From: an uncultured Ruminococcus sp.
Lineage (GTDB): Bacteria > Bacillota > Clostridia > Oscillospirales > Ruminococcaceae
Direction of reading: 5' to 3'
Assembly: GCA_902788785.1 (NCBI GenBank)
Contig: CADALT010000020.1
Location: 1 to 38,797, forward strand
Length of the DNA: 38,797 nucleotides
Of the stretch, positions 16,162 through 23,977 are shown in pieces; position 1 is the stretch's first letter; each line of letters begins with the position of its first letter. A model generated the notes under the pieces. That model did no database searches and was not told the DNA's origin. It worked only from the letters and a program-made list of their open reading frames with translations. The position numbers and the translations under genes were made by a program.

Positions 16162-17802
16162 TTACAGAGTGGGGAAGTCTTTATCCACGACTACCTCGCA
16201 GAGCATAGTGCCCTTATGAGTTGCCAGTTCTTCGATGGCTTTTTCGGCGCTTTTATTGCTTGTAACTCTCACCGCAGGTATGCCGTAAGCCGCAGCCAGC
16301 TTCACAAAATCGGGTGAGCCGTCGAGGAATACAGCGGTCTGCCTGTCGTTATAGCCATTGGTCTGCAATTCTCTTACCATGCCGAGCCTTGTGTTGGTCA
16401 TAACGATGACCTTTACATCAACGCCGTACTGCATAGCTGTTGCCAGCTCCATCAGGTTCATCTGGAAACCGCCGTCGCCGCAGATGGCGAAGGTGGGTCT
16501 GGTTTCGTCAGCCATTCTTGCACCTATGGCGCAGGGCAGGGAATAGCCCATTGTACCCATGCCGCCCGAGGTCAGGAAACGTCCGCCCTTTTTAAACTTA
16601 TATCTGCTTGCCCAGATCTGGTTCTGTCCCACATCTGCGCAGATATTAACGTTCTCGGGAAGTCTTTCCGAGAGCTTTTCTATGAACTCCTTGGGATTTA
16701 CAGTGCCCCTGACAGGTCTTTTGAACTTGATCTTCTCACGGTAGCTGTCAAGCTCATCCAGCCACTGCTGACGGCTTGCCTTGATGTCCATGGGCTTTTC
16801 CTTGATGTGATCCAGCATCTGACCCAGTACCAGCTTGGCATCTCCCACCAGCGGATAGTCTGCGCCGATATTCTTGCCTATCTCGGCAGGGTCGATATCT
16901 ATATGGAGTATCTTAGTGGTCTTTTCCAGCGCCAGAGGAGTTTTTACAGCTCTGTCGCCGACCCTTGCACCCACCAGGAAAAGTGTATCGCAGGCATTTA
17001 CTGCACGGTTTGCAGGGGTAACGCCGTGGGTACCTATCATGCCCATGTAAAGCGGGTCATCATCGGGGAACACGGAAATGCCCATCATGGTAGTGATAAC
17101 CGGTATCCTCAGCTGTTCCGAGAGCTCGAGGATCTCCTGCTGTGCATTGGAAGCGAACACGCCGCCGCCTATGCAGATAAGTGGCTTTTCGGCAGTCCTG
17201 AGTGCATCGGTGACTTTCTTGACCTGCCATGCGTTACCTTTGCCTGTGGGCTTGTAGCTGCGTATCAGGCAGGATTTCGGGTACTTGAAATCCACCATCA
17301 TCTTCTGAACGTCCATAGGCACATCTATCAGCACAGGACCGGGTCTGCCCGAACCTGCGATATAGAAAGCTTCCTTGAACACTCTGCCCACATCTTCGGG
17401 GTCTTTGAGCAGGTAGCTGTGTTTTACGAAAGGTTCAGCCGCACCTGTAACGTCAGCTTCCTGGAAAACGTCCGAGCCGATCTGGTCGGTGTTGACCTGA
17501 CCTGTTATGCAGACTATCGGTATCGAGTCCGCATAAGCCGTAGCAATAGCGGTTATAAGGTTCACCGCACCCGGACCCGAGGTCGCAATGCACACCGCAG
17601 GCTTGCCCGAGATACGTGCATAACCGCTTGCGGAATGACCGCCGTTCGCCTCATGTCTTACAAGAACGTTCTTTATATCATTTTCGGCATCGAGCAGAGC
17701 GTCGTAAAAGGGGCATATAGCCGCACCCGGATAACCGTAAACGACCTTTATACCCTCAGCTTTAAGGCATTCTACCATTGCCTGACTTACTGTCATTTTC
17801 AT
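16162..17802 (-). CDS. ilvB: Acetolactate synthase large (catalytic) subunit
   Basis: 546 aa ThDP-dependent enzyme that joins pyruvate with pyruvate or 2-oxobutyrate. N-terminal ThDP-Pyr domain with VYGYPGAAICPFYDAL and the catalytic glutamate in VLVRHEANGGHSASGYAR; central FAD-binding domain (GGGVFASNAQ, GMIGTHGVTPANRAV); C-terminal domain with the ThDP-Mg motif starting GDGGFQMNLMELATA. The length is at the short end of the biosynthetic family (550-590 aa). The start has GGGAGG 9 nt upstream. First gene of the operon; its promoter overlaps the end of the upstream HAD gene. A short leader leaves no room for a classic leader peptide. Confidence 0.96.
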   Translation of the reverse strand: MKMTVSQAMVECLKAEGIKVVYGYPGAAICPFYDALLDAENDIKNVLVRHEANGGHSASGYARISGKPAVCIATSGPGAVNLITAIATAYADSIPIVCITGQVNTDQIGSDVFQEADVTGAAEPFVKHSYLLKDPEDVGRVFKEAFYIAGSGRPGPVLIDVPMDVQKMMVDFKYPKSCLIRSYKPTGKGNAWQVKKVTDALRTAEKPLICIGGGVFASNAQQEILELSEQLRIPVITTMMGISVFPDDDPLYMGMIGTHGVTPANRAVNACDTLFLVGARVGDRAVKTPLALEKTTKILHIDIDPAEIGKNIGADYPLVGDAKLVLGQMLDHIKEKPMDIKASRQQWLDELDSYREKIKFKRPVRGTVNPKEFIEKLSERLPENVNICADVGQNQIWASRYKFKKGGRFLTSGGMGTMGYSLPCAIGARMADETRPTFAICGDGGFQMNLMELATAMQYGVDVKVIVMTNTRLGMVRELQTNGYNDRQTAVFLDGSPDFVKLAAAYGIPAVRVTSNKSAEKAIEELATHKGTMLCEVVVDKDFPTL

Positions 17803-17851
17803 TATTCTCGACCTCCCGGAATGCAGGACTTTTCATGTTCTGCAATAATTT

Positions 17852-17880
17852 ATTATATCATATACGGGCAGCTTAGTCAA
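17852..17880 (-). promoter_or_regulatory. Promoter of the ilv operon
   Basis: Minus strand TTGACT (17880-17875), 17 bp, TATAAT (17857-17852). The -35 box lies in the last codons and first stop base of the HAD phosphatase gene. The transcript leader is about 45 nt and can form a small hairpin (GCAGAAC...GTCCTGC, one mismatch) just before the ribosome site. Confidence 0.75.
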
Positions 17881-18523
17881 CCCGTTCATTCATGGCGTCA
17901 TCGGCTGTGACCACAAGGTCGCCGATCTTTGATATGGAATATTTCGTGTCATTCACGGTGCCGAAACCGTAGTCGGCAAAGACAAATGGTATGCCTGCAC
18001 CTTCCGCCGCCGAACGATCGTCGGTGGTATCGCCGATATATATGGCTTTATCCAGAGCGTTCCTCTTTATGATCTCTTTTATGTTCTCGGCTTTTTTCAT
18101 ACCTGTCCTGCCGGACATTTCAAAGTCGGCAAAATAGCTGTTCAGCTTATGAAAGTTCAGAAATGTCTGCAAATATCCGTCCTGGCAATTGCTGACGATA
18201 TACAGGCTGTATTTTTTATTGAGCTCCTGCAAAGTCTTTTCGAGCCCGGGATAGAGCACGCCGCCGTATTTGCTGAGGTATTCCTGTTCTTCACGGCAGC
18301 ACTCTTTCATTATATCGAGCCGCTTTTGTTCCTCCGTATCGGGCAGCATCATCTTTGCTATCTCATCTATGGTCTTCCCGAAGAATGAGTTCATCTCCTC
18401 TTGGGTTATCTGTTTATTGAGTTCGGGATATCTTTTCAGCACGATATTCCATGCGGGCATGACCTTCTCGGAGGTATCCCACAAAGTGCCGTCCAGATCG
18501 AATATTATACCTTTTTTGATCAT
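17873..18523 (-). CDS. HAD family hydrolase (phosphoglycolate phosphatase-like)
   Basis: 216 aa from the ATG at 18523, with AAAGGA upstream; an earlier in-frame ATG at 18559 adds 12 residues without homology to the family. HAD motif I is FDLDGTLWDT with the nucleophilic Asp and acid Asp; motif II is YIVSNCQ; the motif III lysine is in RTGMKKAENI; motif IV is YIGDTTDDRSAAEGAGIPFVFADYGFG. The helical cap between motifs I and II marks subclass I, as in phosphoglycolate phosphatase and related enzymes. Substrate not predictable. It follows the alarmone synthetase gene by 114 bp in the same direction with no convincing terminator between, so co-transcription is possible. Confidence 0.9.
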   Translation of the reverse strand: MIKKGIIFDLDGTLWDTSEKVMPAWNIVLKRYPELNKQITQEEMNSFFGKTIDEIAKMMLPDTEEQKRLDIMKECCREEQEYLSKYGGVLYPGLEKTLQELNKKYSLYIVSNCQDGYLQTFLNFHKLNSYFADFEMSGRTGMKKAENIKEIIKRNALDKAIYIGDTTDDRSAAEGAGIPFVFADYGFGTVNDTKYSISKIGDLVVTADDAMNERVD

Positions 18524-18637
18524 GTGGATCCTTTCTTTCGGCGGACGGAGAGCTCCCATCGTTACCTGCTTTGCTTTGCGGCGTAAATAGGCGTTTGGAA
18601 CTACTTTTCCATCCTGCCGATAATTTTGAATATAAAA

Positions 18638-19441
18638 TCAATAGATCGGCACATCGAAGTTCTTTATCTTCTCGAAGAGGATGTCGTCCTCCGAGGGTAT
18701 GTCCGCTGCCTGCTCTATCTCACTGCGGATGGAGAGCATCTCCCTGTCCGTGGAGGATATGACCTCGGCACACGCCTTTAGCCTGTCAACTATCTCCTGC
18801 TCGTTTTCCACCGCCTGCTTGTATTTCAGCTGATGTTCAAGACTTGCCCAGAAATCCATGGCGATGGTGCGTATCTGCACTTCGACCTTCATATCACGGC
18901 GCTCCTGTGCGAAAAATACGGGCACGCTCACTATAAGGTGCAAACTGCGGTAGCCGTTGGGCTTGGGCGAGGCGATATAGTCCTTTTTCTCGATGAGAGT
19001 TATATCGTCCTGCTTTATCAGAGCCTCGGCGATGGAGTATATATCATCTATGTAAGCACATATGACTCGCACGCCTGCCACGTCGCTGAGATAATTCTCG
19101 ATATTCTCGGGAGTTACCGCAAGACCTTTCCTGACCAGCTTTTCGCTTATGCTCGTGGTGCGCTTCAGCCTGGTGCTGATGAATTCTATGGGGTTGCGGC
19201 GGTAGCGGACGTTGAACTCGGTGTTGAGCACATCGAATTTCGTCTTGACCTCCTTGATGGCACAGGTGTACATCATCATAAGTTCCTTGTATTCGACCAT
19301 CGTGCCGATTATCTGCTTGGTGTGGTCATAGACCATCTGCACTTCATCAAAACTCAGCGCAGGCAGCTCCAGCTCGGGCACTTTGCCTATTACATCGTTC
19401 AGTATATCTTCAAAATTGTTCTGTTCTCTGTCGTTGCTCAT
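18638..19441 (-). CDS. Small alarmone synthetase (RelQ-like GTP pyrophosphokinase)
   Basis: 267 aa from the ATG at 19441 (AAGGAGG 6-7 nt upstream). Only a synthetase domain is present, without the hydrolase, TGS or ACT domains of long RelA/SpoT, so it fits the small alarmone synthetases. Visible motifs: KTKFDVLNTEF, RLKRTTSISEKLVRKG (ATP/GTP binding), DVAGVRVICAYIDDIYSIAEAL, SPKPNGYRSLHLIV and EVQIRTIAMDFWASLEHQLKYK, with the acidic Glu of EVQIRT as in RelQ. It makes (p)ppGpp from ATP and GDP/GTP under stress. At 267 aa it is somewhat longer than typical RelQ (about 210-230), mainly in N- and C-terminal extensions. It follows the alpha/beta hydrolase by 11 bp in one operon. Confidence 0.92.
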   Translation of the reverse strand: MSNDREQNNFEDILNDVIGKVPELELPALSFDEVQMVYDHTKQIIGTMVEYKELMMMYTCAIKEVKTKFDVLNTEFNVRYRRNPIEFISTRLKRTTSISEKLVRKGLAVTPENIENYLSDVAGVRVICAYIDDIYSIAEALIKQDDITLIEKKDYIASPKPNGYRSLHLIVSVPVFFAQERRDMKVEVQIRTIAMDFWASLEHQLKYKQAVENEQEIVDRLKACAEVISSTDREMLSIRSEIEQAADIPSEDDILFEKIKNFDVPIY

Positions 19442-19452
19442 CGTCAACCTCC

Positions 19453-20307
19453 TTACTTTTCTAAAAGGTCTTTTATATCACTGCCGTCGGGGGCGAACAT
19501 TCTGTGCTCACCGTTATCCGTGAAAAAGCCGTACACCTCTTCGTTGAACGCCTTGTTCTCGTAAGCCGAGTGCCACAGCTCCCGGAATATCCTGCATCTG
19601 CACCCTATTTTTGCCGCCATCTCGTTAGAAGCCTGCGCTGTCACGACCTTATCCTGACCTGCGCCCAGTACCAGTGCTTTGCCGTGCAATTCGCCCAGCC
19701 TTTCGTATGTGCTGCAAGTGAGGCAGGCTTTAGCAAGCCTTATGAAGCGCTGGGGGTCTTTGGGCTTTGCTGTCCTTTGCAGCAGCGGCATCAAAAGCTT
19801 GTACTTCGCCACATATTCGGGCGGATACATGGTATCGAATATATCTCTTGTTAGCTCCTGATACCTGTCATGTTCAGCCATATCTACCCATCTTGCTACG
19901 GACTTTTCGATACAGCTGTTGCTCCTCGATGTGGTAACGCCCAGCACGACTTTGTCAACAAGGTCGGGTCTGTCCAGTGCCAGATACTGTGCAGCCATGC
20001 CGCCCTGGGATACTCCCAGCACACAGGCATTTTTCAGCTCCAGCTCGTCCATGCCGAATGCTATATCACGGGCTATGTCAGCCACGGTAAAGCCCACAGG
20101 CACACGCCGCCTTCTGTCGAAGCAGTATATGCGGAAATCCTTGGTGAATTTGCGGTACATATAAGCCAGCGAAGCGCCGCTGCCTTTCACATCACGCAGA
20201 CTAAGCCCCGGTATCAGCACCATCGTCCTGCTGCCGCTGCCGAAAGCTGCATAATCCATGGAAGTGCCGTCAAGCTTTATACTGTCTTCTTTTATATCGT
20301 AAAGCAT
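19453..20307 (-). CDS. Alpha/beta hydrolase
   Basis: 284 aa. The alpha/beta hydrolase fold shows TMVLIPGLSLRDVKG (oxyanion region), the nucleophile elbow GVSQGG, the acid in VLGAGQDKVV and the catalytic His in RELWHSAYENKAF. No signal peptide, so cytoplasmic. Ribosome site GGAGG upstream. It lies directly before the alarmone synthetase gene with 11 bp spacing, so the two are co-transcribed, but any functional link is inference. Esterase, lipase or peroxidase-type activity cannot be decided from sequence. Confidence 0.88.
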   Translation of the reverse strand: MLYDIKEDSIKLDGTSMDYAAFGSGSRTMVLIPGLSLRDVKGSGASLAYMYRKFTKDFRIYCFDRRRRVPVGFTVADIARDIAFGMDELELKNACVLGVSQGGMAAQYLALDRPDLVDKVVLGVTTSRSNSCIEKSVARWVDMAEHDRYQELTRDIFDTMYPPEYVAKYKLLMPLLQRTAKPKDPQRFIRLAKACLTCSTYERLGELHGKALVLGAGQDKVVTAQASNEMAAKIGCRCRIFRELWHSAYENKAFNEEVYGFFTDNGEHRMFAPDGSDIKDLLEK

Positions 20308-20352
20308 AGTCGTCCTCCTGACCGTTTTGCAGCGGTGTTTTGTATAATAAAA

Positions 20353-20380
20353 CGGCTGCTCCCGTATTATGGAACAGCCG
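20353..20380 (-). terminator. Terminator after the 41-aa membrane protein gene
   Basis: Minus strand CGGCTGTTCC/GGGAGCAGCCG-type stem (one mismatch) with an 8-nt loop followed by TTTTATTA. It separates the small gene from the alpha/beta hydrolase gene. Confidence 0.7.
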
Positions 20381-20387
20381 AACCCTG

Positions 20388-20513
20388 TTATCTCTCAACA
20401 GAATAATATTTATTCAGCCTCGTTTTGAATATCTCGGTCAGCACATTAGCGGTAACCACTGCTGCGACCATAGATGTAAAAACGATGAGAAAAACCTTCA
20501 TACCTTTACGCAT
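20388..20513 (-). CDS. 41-aa small membrane protein
   Basis: Short reading frame beginning MRKGMKVFLIVFTSMVAAV and ending NKYYSVER: a positively charged start, one hydrophobic helix of about 18 residues (8-25) and a charged C-terminal tail. It has AAAGGA about 15 nt upstream, its own TTGAAA-17-TATACT promoter about 110 bp upstream and a terminator 8 bp past the stop, which together support a real gene. No homology is recognised. A small RNA overlapping the same interval is the main alternative. Confidence 0.6.
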   Translation of the reverse strand: MRKGMKVFLIVFTSMVAAVVTANVLTEIFKTRLNKYYSVER

Positions 20514-20625
20514 AAAACTCAGCCATCCTTTCAAATGTGTTGTCTTGGATCTCTGCATCAATTTTTTTATAAACTAATGCAGCTATAAGATCTGCGGTGA
20601 TCTAAAGTATCTCTGTCATGATTAC

Positions 20626-20654
20626 AGTATACACCATTTGCGCAGAAATTTCAA
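20626..20654 (-). promoter_or_regulatory. Promoter of the 41-aa membrane protein gene
   Basis: Minus strand TTGAAA (20654-20649), 17 bp, TATACT (20631-20626). The leader to the start codon is about 110 nt. Confidence 0.6.
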
Positions 20655-20682
20655 GTACATTAAGAAAATTTTAGGTTATGCA

Positions 20683-21693
20683 TCATCTGAGGACTATCAT
20701 TGCCTTATTTGCAGGTTCTACCAGTGCTGCGGAGGCATCTATCGTCTGTGCGCTCACCGCAGAAAGGCTTCTGCCGCCCTGCCCGTAGAAGGGGTCGCAG
20801 CAGTAGAAATAAAGCCCGTCCGTATCATCGTCCGAATAGCCGCAGACCACGATATACTGTGTTCCAGAGTCTCTTCCGAGATAGTCGCTGTGGTCGTAAT
20901 CCACAACGCCGTTATCATATCTCACCGAGATGAGCACACGTTTGCCCTCGTCTATCTTTGCTTTCAGCGTGCTTATGGTATCGCCGCTGATGTTCTCGGC
21001 TATCAGATCACCGCCCGAATAGCTGTTTATTAGCTTGACAAGATCACCGCCGCAGTTAATAACGTCCCTTGCGCTTATCAGCTCGGCTTTGTCCCATTTG
21101 CGTGACTTCTCGCTGTTGACCAGTGCCGCCGCAGCCGCCGCACCGCTTTCGGTATCAGCCACAGCATAGGTGCCGTTGTATTCATCACGTATGAAACTGT
21201 CGCCTGCGGTGGGCAGTATGACTGCCTGTGTCACCTCAGCCAGGTCGTCCACACCTATGTAGCCCTGCTGTGAAAGATAGTCGATGCTTATCTTCTTGTC
21301 AGTGCCGTAGTCCTCCAGCGCCAGCGGGTCATAGGAAGAGAAAAGCTCGCCCTCGCCTGCACCGCCGATGTAATTGCCGTCCTTATCGAGCACGGGTGTA
21401 TCGCTCGTGACCCTGTAGAGATATCCTGTAGGGACATCTTCTTTCTGCATCTCCTCCAGCGTGGGGGTGGTATTATCTGCCTCGTCCTCAGCCGCAGTTA
21501 CCTCCGCATCTGTCGCCTGCTGGACCTGAGATGAGCTTGTATCGGGCTTTTTCTTGGTCTTGGGAGCGATGCCGTAGAACACCACACCTATAATGATGAC
21601 CGCACCTATGATTAGCCCCACACCCAGCCTTGAAGCCTTGGCGATGGCATCACGGTTGTCATTCATGTAATCCTTCAATTCACTGTTCTTCAT
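20683..21693 (-). CDS. Membrane-anchored C39-peptidase-like protein, probably inactive
   Basis: 336 aa. One membrane helix at about residues 22-44 (SRLGVGLIIGAVIIIGVVFYG) after a charged cytoplasmic start, then a Ser/Thr/Glu linker, so the bulk is outside the cell. Residues about 90-336 resemble the papain-like C39_2 fold: the segment ADTESGAAAAAALVNSEKSRKWD occupies the position of the usual cysteine helix, and TQYIVVCGYSDDD...FYCCDPFYGQGG that of the usual HYVVVxGYD...xxDPyyG. In these places Cys is replaced by Ser or Gly and His by Gln, so catalysis by the standard mechanism looks impossible. The family call is moderate; a non-catalytic binding role is inference. Promoter TTTACT-17-TATAAT at 21762-21790. 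Confidence 0.65.
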   Translation of the reverse strand: MKNSELKDYMNDNRDAIAKASRLGVGLIIGAVIIIGVVFYGIAPKTKKKPDTSSSQVQQATDAEVTAAEDEADNTTPTLEEMQKEDVPTGYLYRVTSDTPVLDKDGNYIGGAGEGELFSSYDPLALEDYGTDKKISIDYLSQQGYIGVDDLAEVTQAVILPTAGDSFIRDEYNGTYAVADTESGAAAAAALVNSEKSRKWDKAELISARDVINCGGDLVKLINSYSGGDLIAENISGDTISTLKAKIDEGKRVLISVRYDNGVVDYDHSDYLGRDSGTQYIVVCGYSDDDTDGLYFYCCDPFYGQGGRSLSAVSAQTIDASAALVEPANKAMIVLR

Positions 21694-21761
21694 CGGAAGA
21701 TTCCTCCAAAACTATACTTAATGCGGTGTCTGCCGCCTGAATTTCAAAGATATCAAATTAA

Positions 21762-21790
21762 ATTATAGCACATTTCACGATAAAAGTAAA
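21762..21790 (-). promoter_or_regulatory. Promoter of the C39-like gene
   Basis: Minus strand TTTACT (21790-21785), 17 bp, TATAAT (21767-21762), about 70 bp upstream of the start codon. Confidence 0.65.
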
Positions 21791-21879
21791 GCTTTTTTGT
21801 CCGCAGGAAAGCTTTGGCATATTATGGAAACCATTTGACGTTTCGGGTACGTGTGAAAAAAATGAGCCTGCACATCTGT

Positions 21880-22385
21880 ATGTGAACATTTTATTATGCG
21901 CAGTTTAAAAATAGATTTCATGCAGCGCACAAATATTTTAACCAACTAACATACTGCACAAAAGAAAGGTAATGACAGATTATTCTTAACATCGGATGAT
22001 AAGTTTTACTGTAAAAATCTGGAAACGATAAATGTGGTATCCTGTCGATATATCAAATGTGAACTGATTATTTCAGCATAATTACCGTATTCCTACATGA
22101 GATATTGTATATTTTTACCTGTTGATATTATGCACAAATAACTTCTGCTCTGAACGAAAGATTAACCCACGAATGTAAGTTTTGCTGTAAAATAATGGTA
22201 ATCATTGAACCATTCAAAAATGGTGACGGAGAATATGAACAAAATATTTCCGATACTTAAAAGAAATATCACGCTATATTCCGGAAAATATGAAACCTTG
22301 TACCCTTTGCACAAAGGAAAGTTTGCTGAAAACGTTTTTTAGCCGATGGATGTAAATTTTACTGTAAAATACTGGAAATGCTGAG
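21880..22385. repeat. Degenerate 176-bp tandem repeat in a gene-free region
   Basis: Three landmark motifs recur at a constant spacing of 176-177 bp. TGCACAAA or its variant: 21955, 22131, 22308. AAGTTTTACTGTAAAA or its variants: 22001, 22177, 22354. TGAAC: 21883, 22060, 22236. The region between them is only weakly conserved, so the array has decayed. The best kept core is the odd palindrome TTTTAC-T-GTAAAA. No ORF longer than a few dozen codons is present in the whole 740-bp gap (21694-22433). Strand of activity unknown. Confidence 0.75.
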
Positions 22386-22403
22386 GGTTATGTCATAAAA
22401 ATA

Positions 22404-22426
22404 CCCACAGGAGATCATCCCGTGGG
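22404..22426 (-). terminator. Terminator of the Cof-type phosphatase gene
   Basis: Minus strand CCCACGGG/CCTGTGGG stem with a 7-nt loop followed by TATTTTTATG; 8 bp past the stop codon. Confidence 0.8.
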
Positions 22427-22433
22427 CAAAGCG

Positions 22434-23228
22434 TTATTTGTCAAAAAATCCGAAATGTTCCAGCGCATGGTATATGCCGTCGGCGTGTATGTCATCGGTC
22501 ACATAGTCCGCATGGGGAATGAGGTCCTTGCCGTTTCCCATGGCGATGGAAGTGCCGACTGCCGAGAACATGGGCAGGTCGTTGAGCGAATCGCCGACAG
22601 CGTAAGCCTGTGACTTATCTATCCCGTGATATTCGAGCACTTTCTCGATGCCGCTTGCCTTGCTGCACGGCTTAGGTACTATCTCTGCAAAAATACCGCC
22701 ACGGTATATCCAGTAATAGTCCTTTTCAAGTTCCTTTTTCAGCCGTTCGTTGTCGGTGTGTTCATCGTAGTAGTAAATGAACTTATCGAAGGAGAAATCC
22801 TCGTCCTCGGTATATATCACCACGTCTTTCCTGCGTTTGAGGAAGTCATTGCGTATATCTTCCACAAAGGGTATCCTGCGCATGGTCAGGTCAACTCCTA
22901 TCGCATCTCTGCGCTCGAACATGGGTACACCGTTACATTCTCTCAAAAGCTCGACAGTGCGCCTGCACAGTTCTTTCGGGACAGTCTGGTAGTAAAGCTC
23001 TTTATCGCCGCAGACCGCCATGGTCCCGCAGCCGTAGATGTAGCCGTCAAAGCCGAGACTTCTCACGTCATCATTCACATTTACCGCAGGTCTGCCCGTG
23101 TTTACGTACAAAAGGTTGCCTGCCTCCCTTGCAAGCTTCAGCGCCTTTACTGTGCTTTCGGGGATATCTCTGTTGCCTGTCTCGGGTATCAGTGTACCGT
23201 CAATATCAAAAAACATTATCTTCTGCAT
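22434..23228 (-). CDS. Cof-type HAD hydrolase
   Basis: 264 aa HAD phosphatase of the Cof/IIB subclass. Motif I MFFDIDGTLIPE with the nucleophile Asp, motif II YVNTGRP, a large cap domain (residues about 80-190), motif III Lys in PKPCSKASGIEKVLEYHGID and motif IV AVGDSLNDLPMFSAVGTSIAMGNG. Such enzymes dephosphorylate sugar phosphates, flavin or PLP intermediates; substrate not predictable. Cytoplasmic. It lies 57 bp downstream of ktrA, with a terminator between, so it is probably a separate unit or only weakly read through. Confidence 0.92.
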   Translation of the reverse strand: MQKIMFFDIDGTLIPETGNRDIPESTVKALKLAREAGNLLYVNTGRPAVNVNDDVRSLGFDGYIYGCGTMAVCGDKELYYQTVPKELCRRTVELLRECNGVPMFERRDAIGVDLTMRRIPFVEDIRNDFLKRRKDVVIYTEDEDFSFDKFIYYYDEHTDNERLKKELEKDYYWIYRGGIFAEIVPKPCSKASGIEKVLEYHGIDKSQAYAVGDSLNDLPMFSAVGTSIAMGNGKDLIPHADYVTDDIHADGIYHALEHFGFFDK

Positions 23229-23257
23229 ATTCTTTCCTTACCTTACTATATCAAAAA

Positions 23258-23277
23258 TCCGCCCACTGTGGGACGGA
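23258..23277 (-). terminator. Terminator of the ktr operon
   Basis: Minus strand TCCG-t-CCCA / TGGG-CGGA stem with a one-base bulge, followed by TTTTTGA; 7 bp past the ktrA stop. Confidence 0.75.
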
Positions 23278-23284
23278 CTTTTTG

Positions 23285-23929
23285 TTATTTTCTCATTTTG
23301 CGGATATTTTCCATAGTACCCATTACCAGCAGAGTTTCGTCTGCTGTGAAACGGTGGTCTATGGTGACCATCTTGAAATCATTGTCCTGCTTTACAGCCA
23401 GTACGTTGATATGGTACTTCTGGCGGACGTTGCTTTCGATCAGATTCTTGCCTATCCAGCCCTCGGGCACGCTTACCTCGTAGATGGCGTACTTGTCGTT
23501 GAGGTTGAAATAGTCGAACACGCCCTCCGAGCCAAAGCGCACCGCAAATCTCTCAGCGGTCTCTTTCTCGGCATAGATCACTTCGTCAGCACCGTTCCTC
23601 AGCAGGAATTTCTTATGTATATCCCTGTTGGCACGGGCGAAAACGTAGTTCGCACCCAGCTCCTTCATAAGGCAGGTGGTCTCCAGCGAAGCCTGGAAAT
23701 TATCGCCGATGGCGCAAATGCACACATCAAAATTATTTATGCCCAGTTCTTTAAGGAACTGTTCGTCGGTAGCATCGCCTATACTGGCATCGGTAACATA
23801 TTTGAGGGCGTTGTTCACCCTCTCCTCATTGATGTCGATAGCCAGTACCTCGTTGTCCATTGCGGTCAGCGATTTAGCCATATGTTTGCCGAAACGTCCC
23901 AGTCCGACGATCAGGAATGATCTTGCCAT
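23285..23929 (-). CDS. ktrA: Potassium uptake regulatory subunit KtrA (TrkA-N/RCK protein)
   Basis: 214 aa from the ATG at 23929 with GGAGA 6 nt upstream; an in-frame start 21 bp earlier is less well placed. N-terminal Rossmann RCK domain: FLIVGLGRFGKHMAKSL (GxGxxG), the acidic residue ending strand 2 in EVLAIDINEE, and the DATDEQFLKELGI and VFARANRDIHKK segments. The C-terminal TrkA-C domain (residues about 140-214) often binds cyclic di-AMP in this family. KtrA forms an octameric ring under the KtrB channel and gates it with ATP/ADP. Last gene of the operon ktrB-unknown-ktrA. Confidence 0.93.
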   Translation of the reverse strand: MARSFLIVGLGRFGKHMAKSLTAMDNEVLAIDINEERVNNALKYVTDASIGDATDEQFLKELGINNFDVCICAIGDNFQASLETTCLMKELGANYVFARANRDIHKKFLLRNGADEVIYAEKETAERFAVRFGSEGVFDYFNLNDKYAIYEVSVPEGWIGKNLIESNVRQKYHINVLAVKQDNDFKMVTIDHRFTADETLLVMGTMENIRKMRK

Positions 23930-23977
23930 ACTTACTCTCCTTTTTATCAAACAACATATATTTTTATATAGTATCTG

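Noticed and set aside
17803-17872. Leader-peptide attenuator or T-box upstream of ilvB
   Set aside because: The leader is only about 45 nt, too short for either; just a weak hairpin is present.
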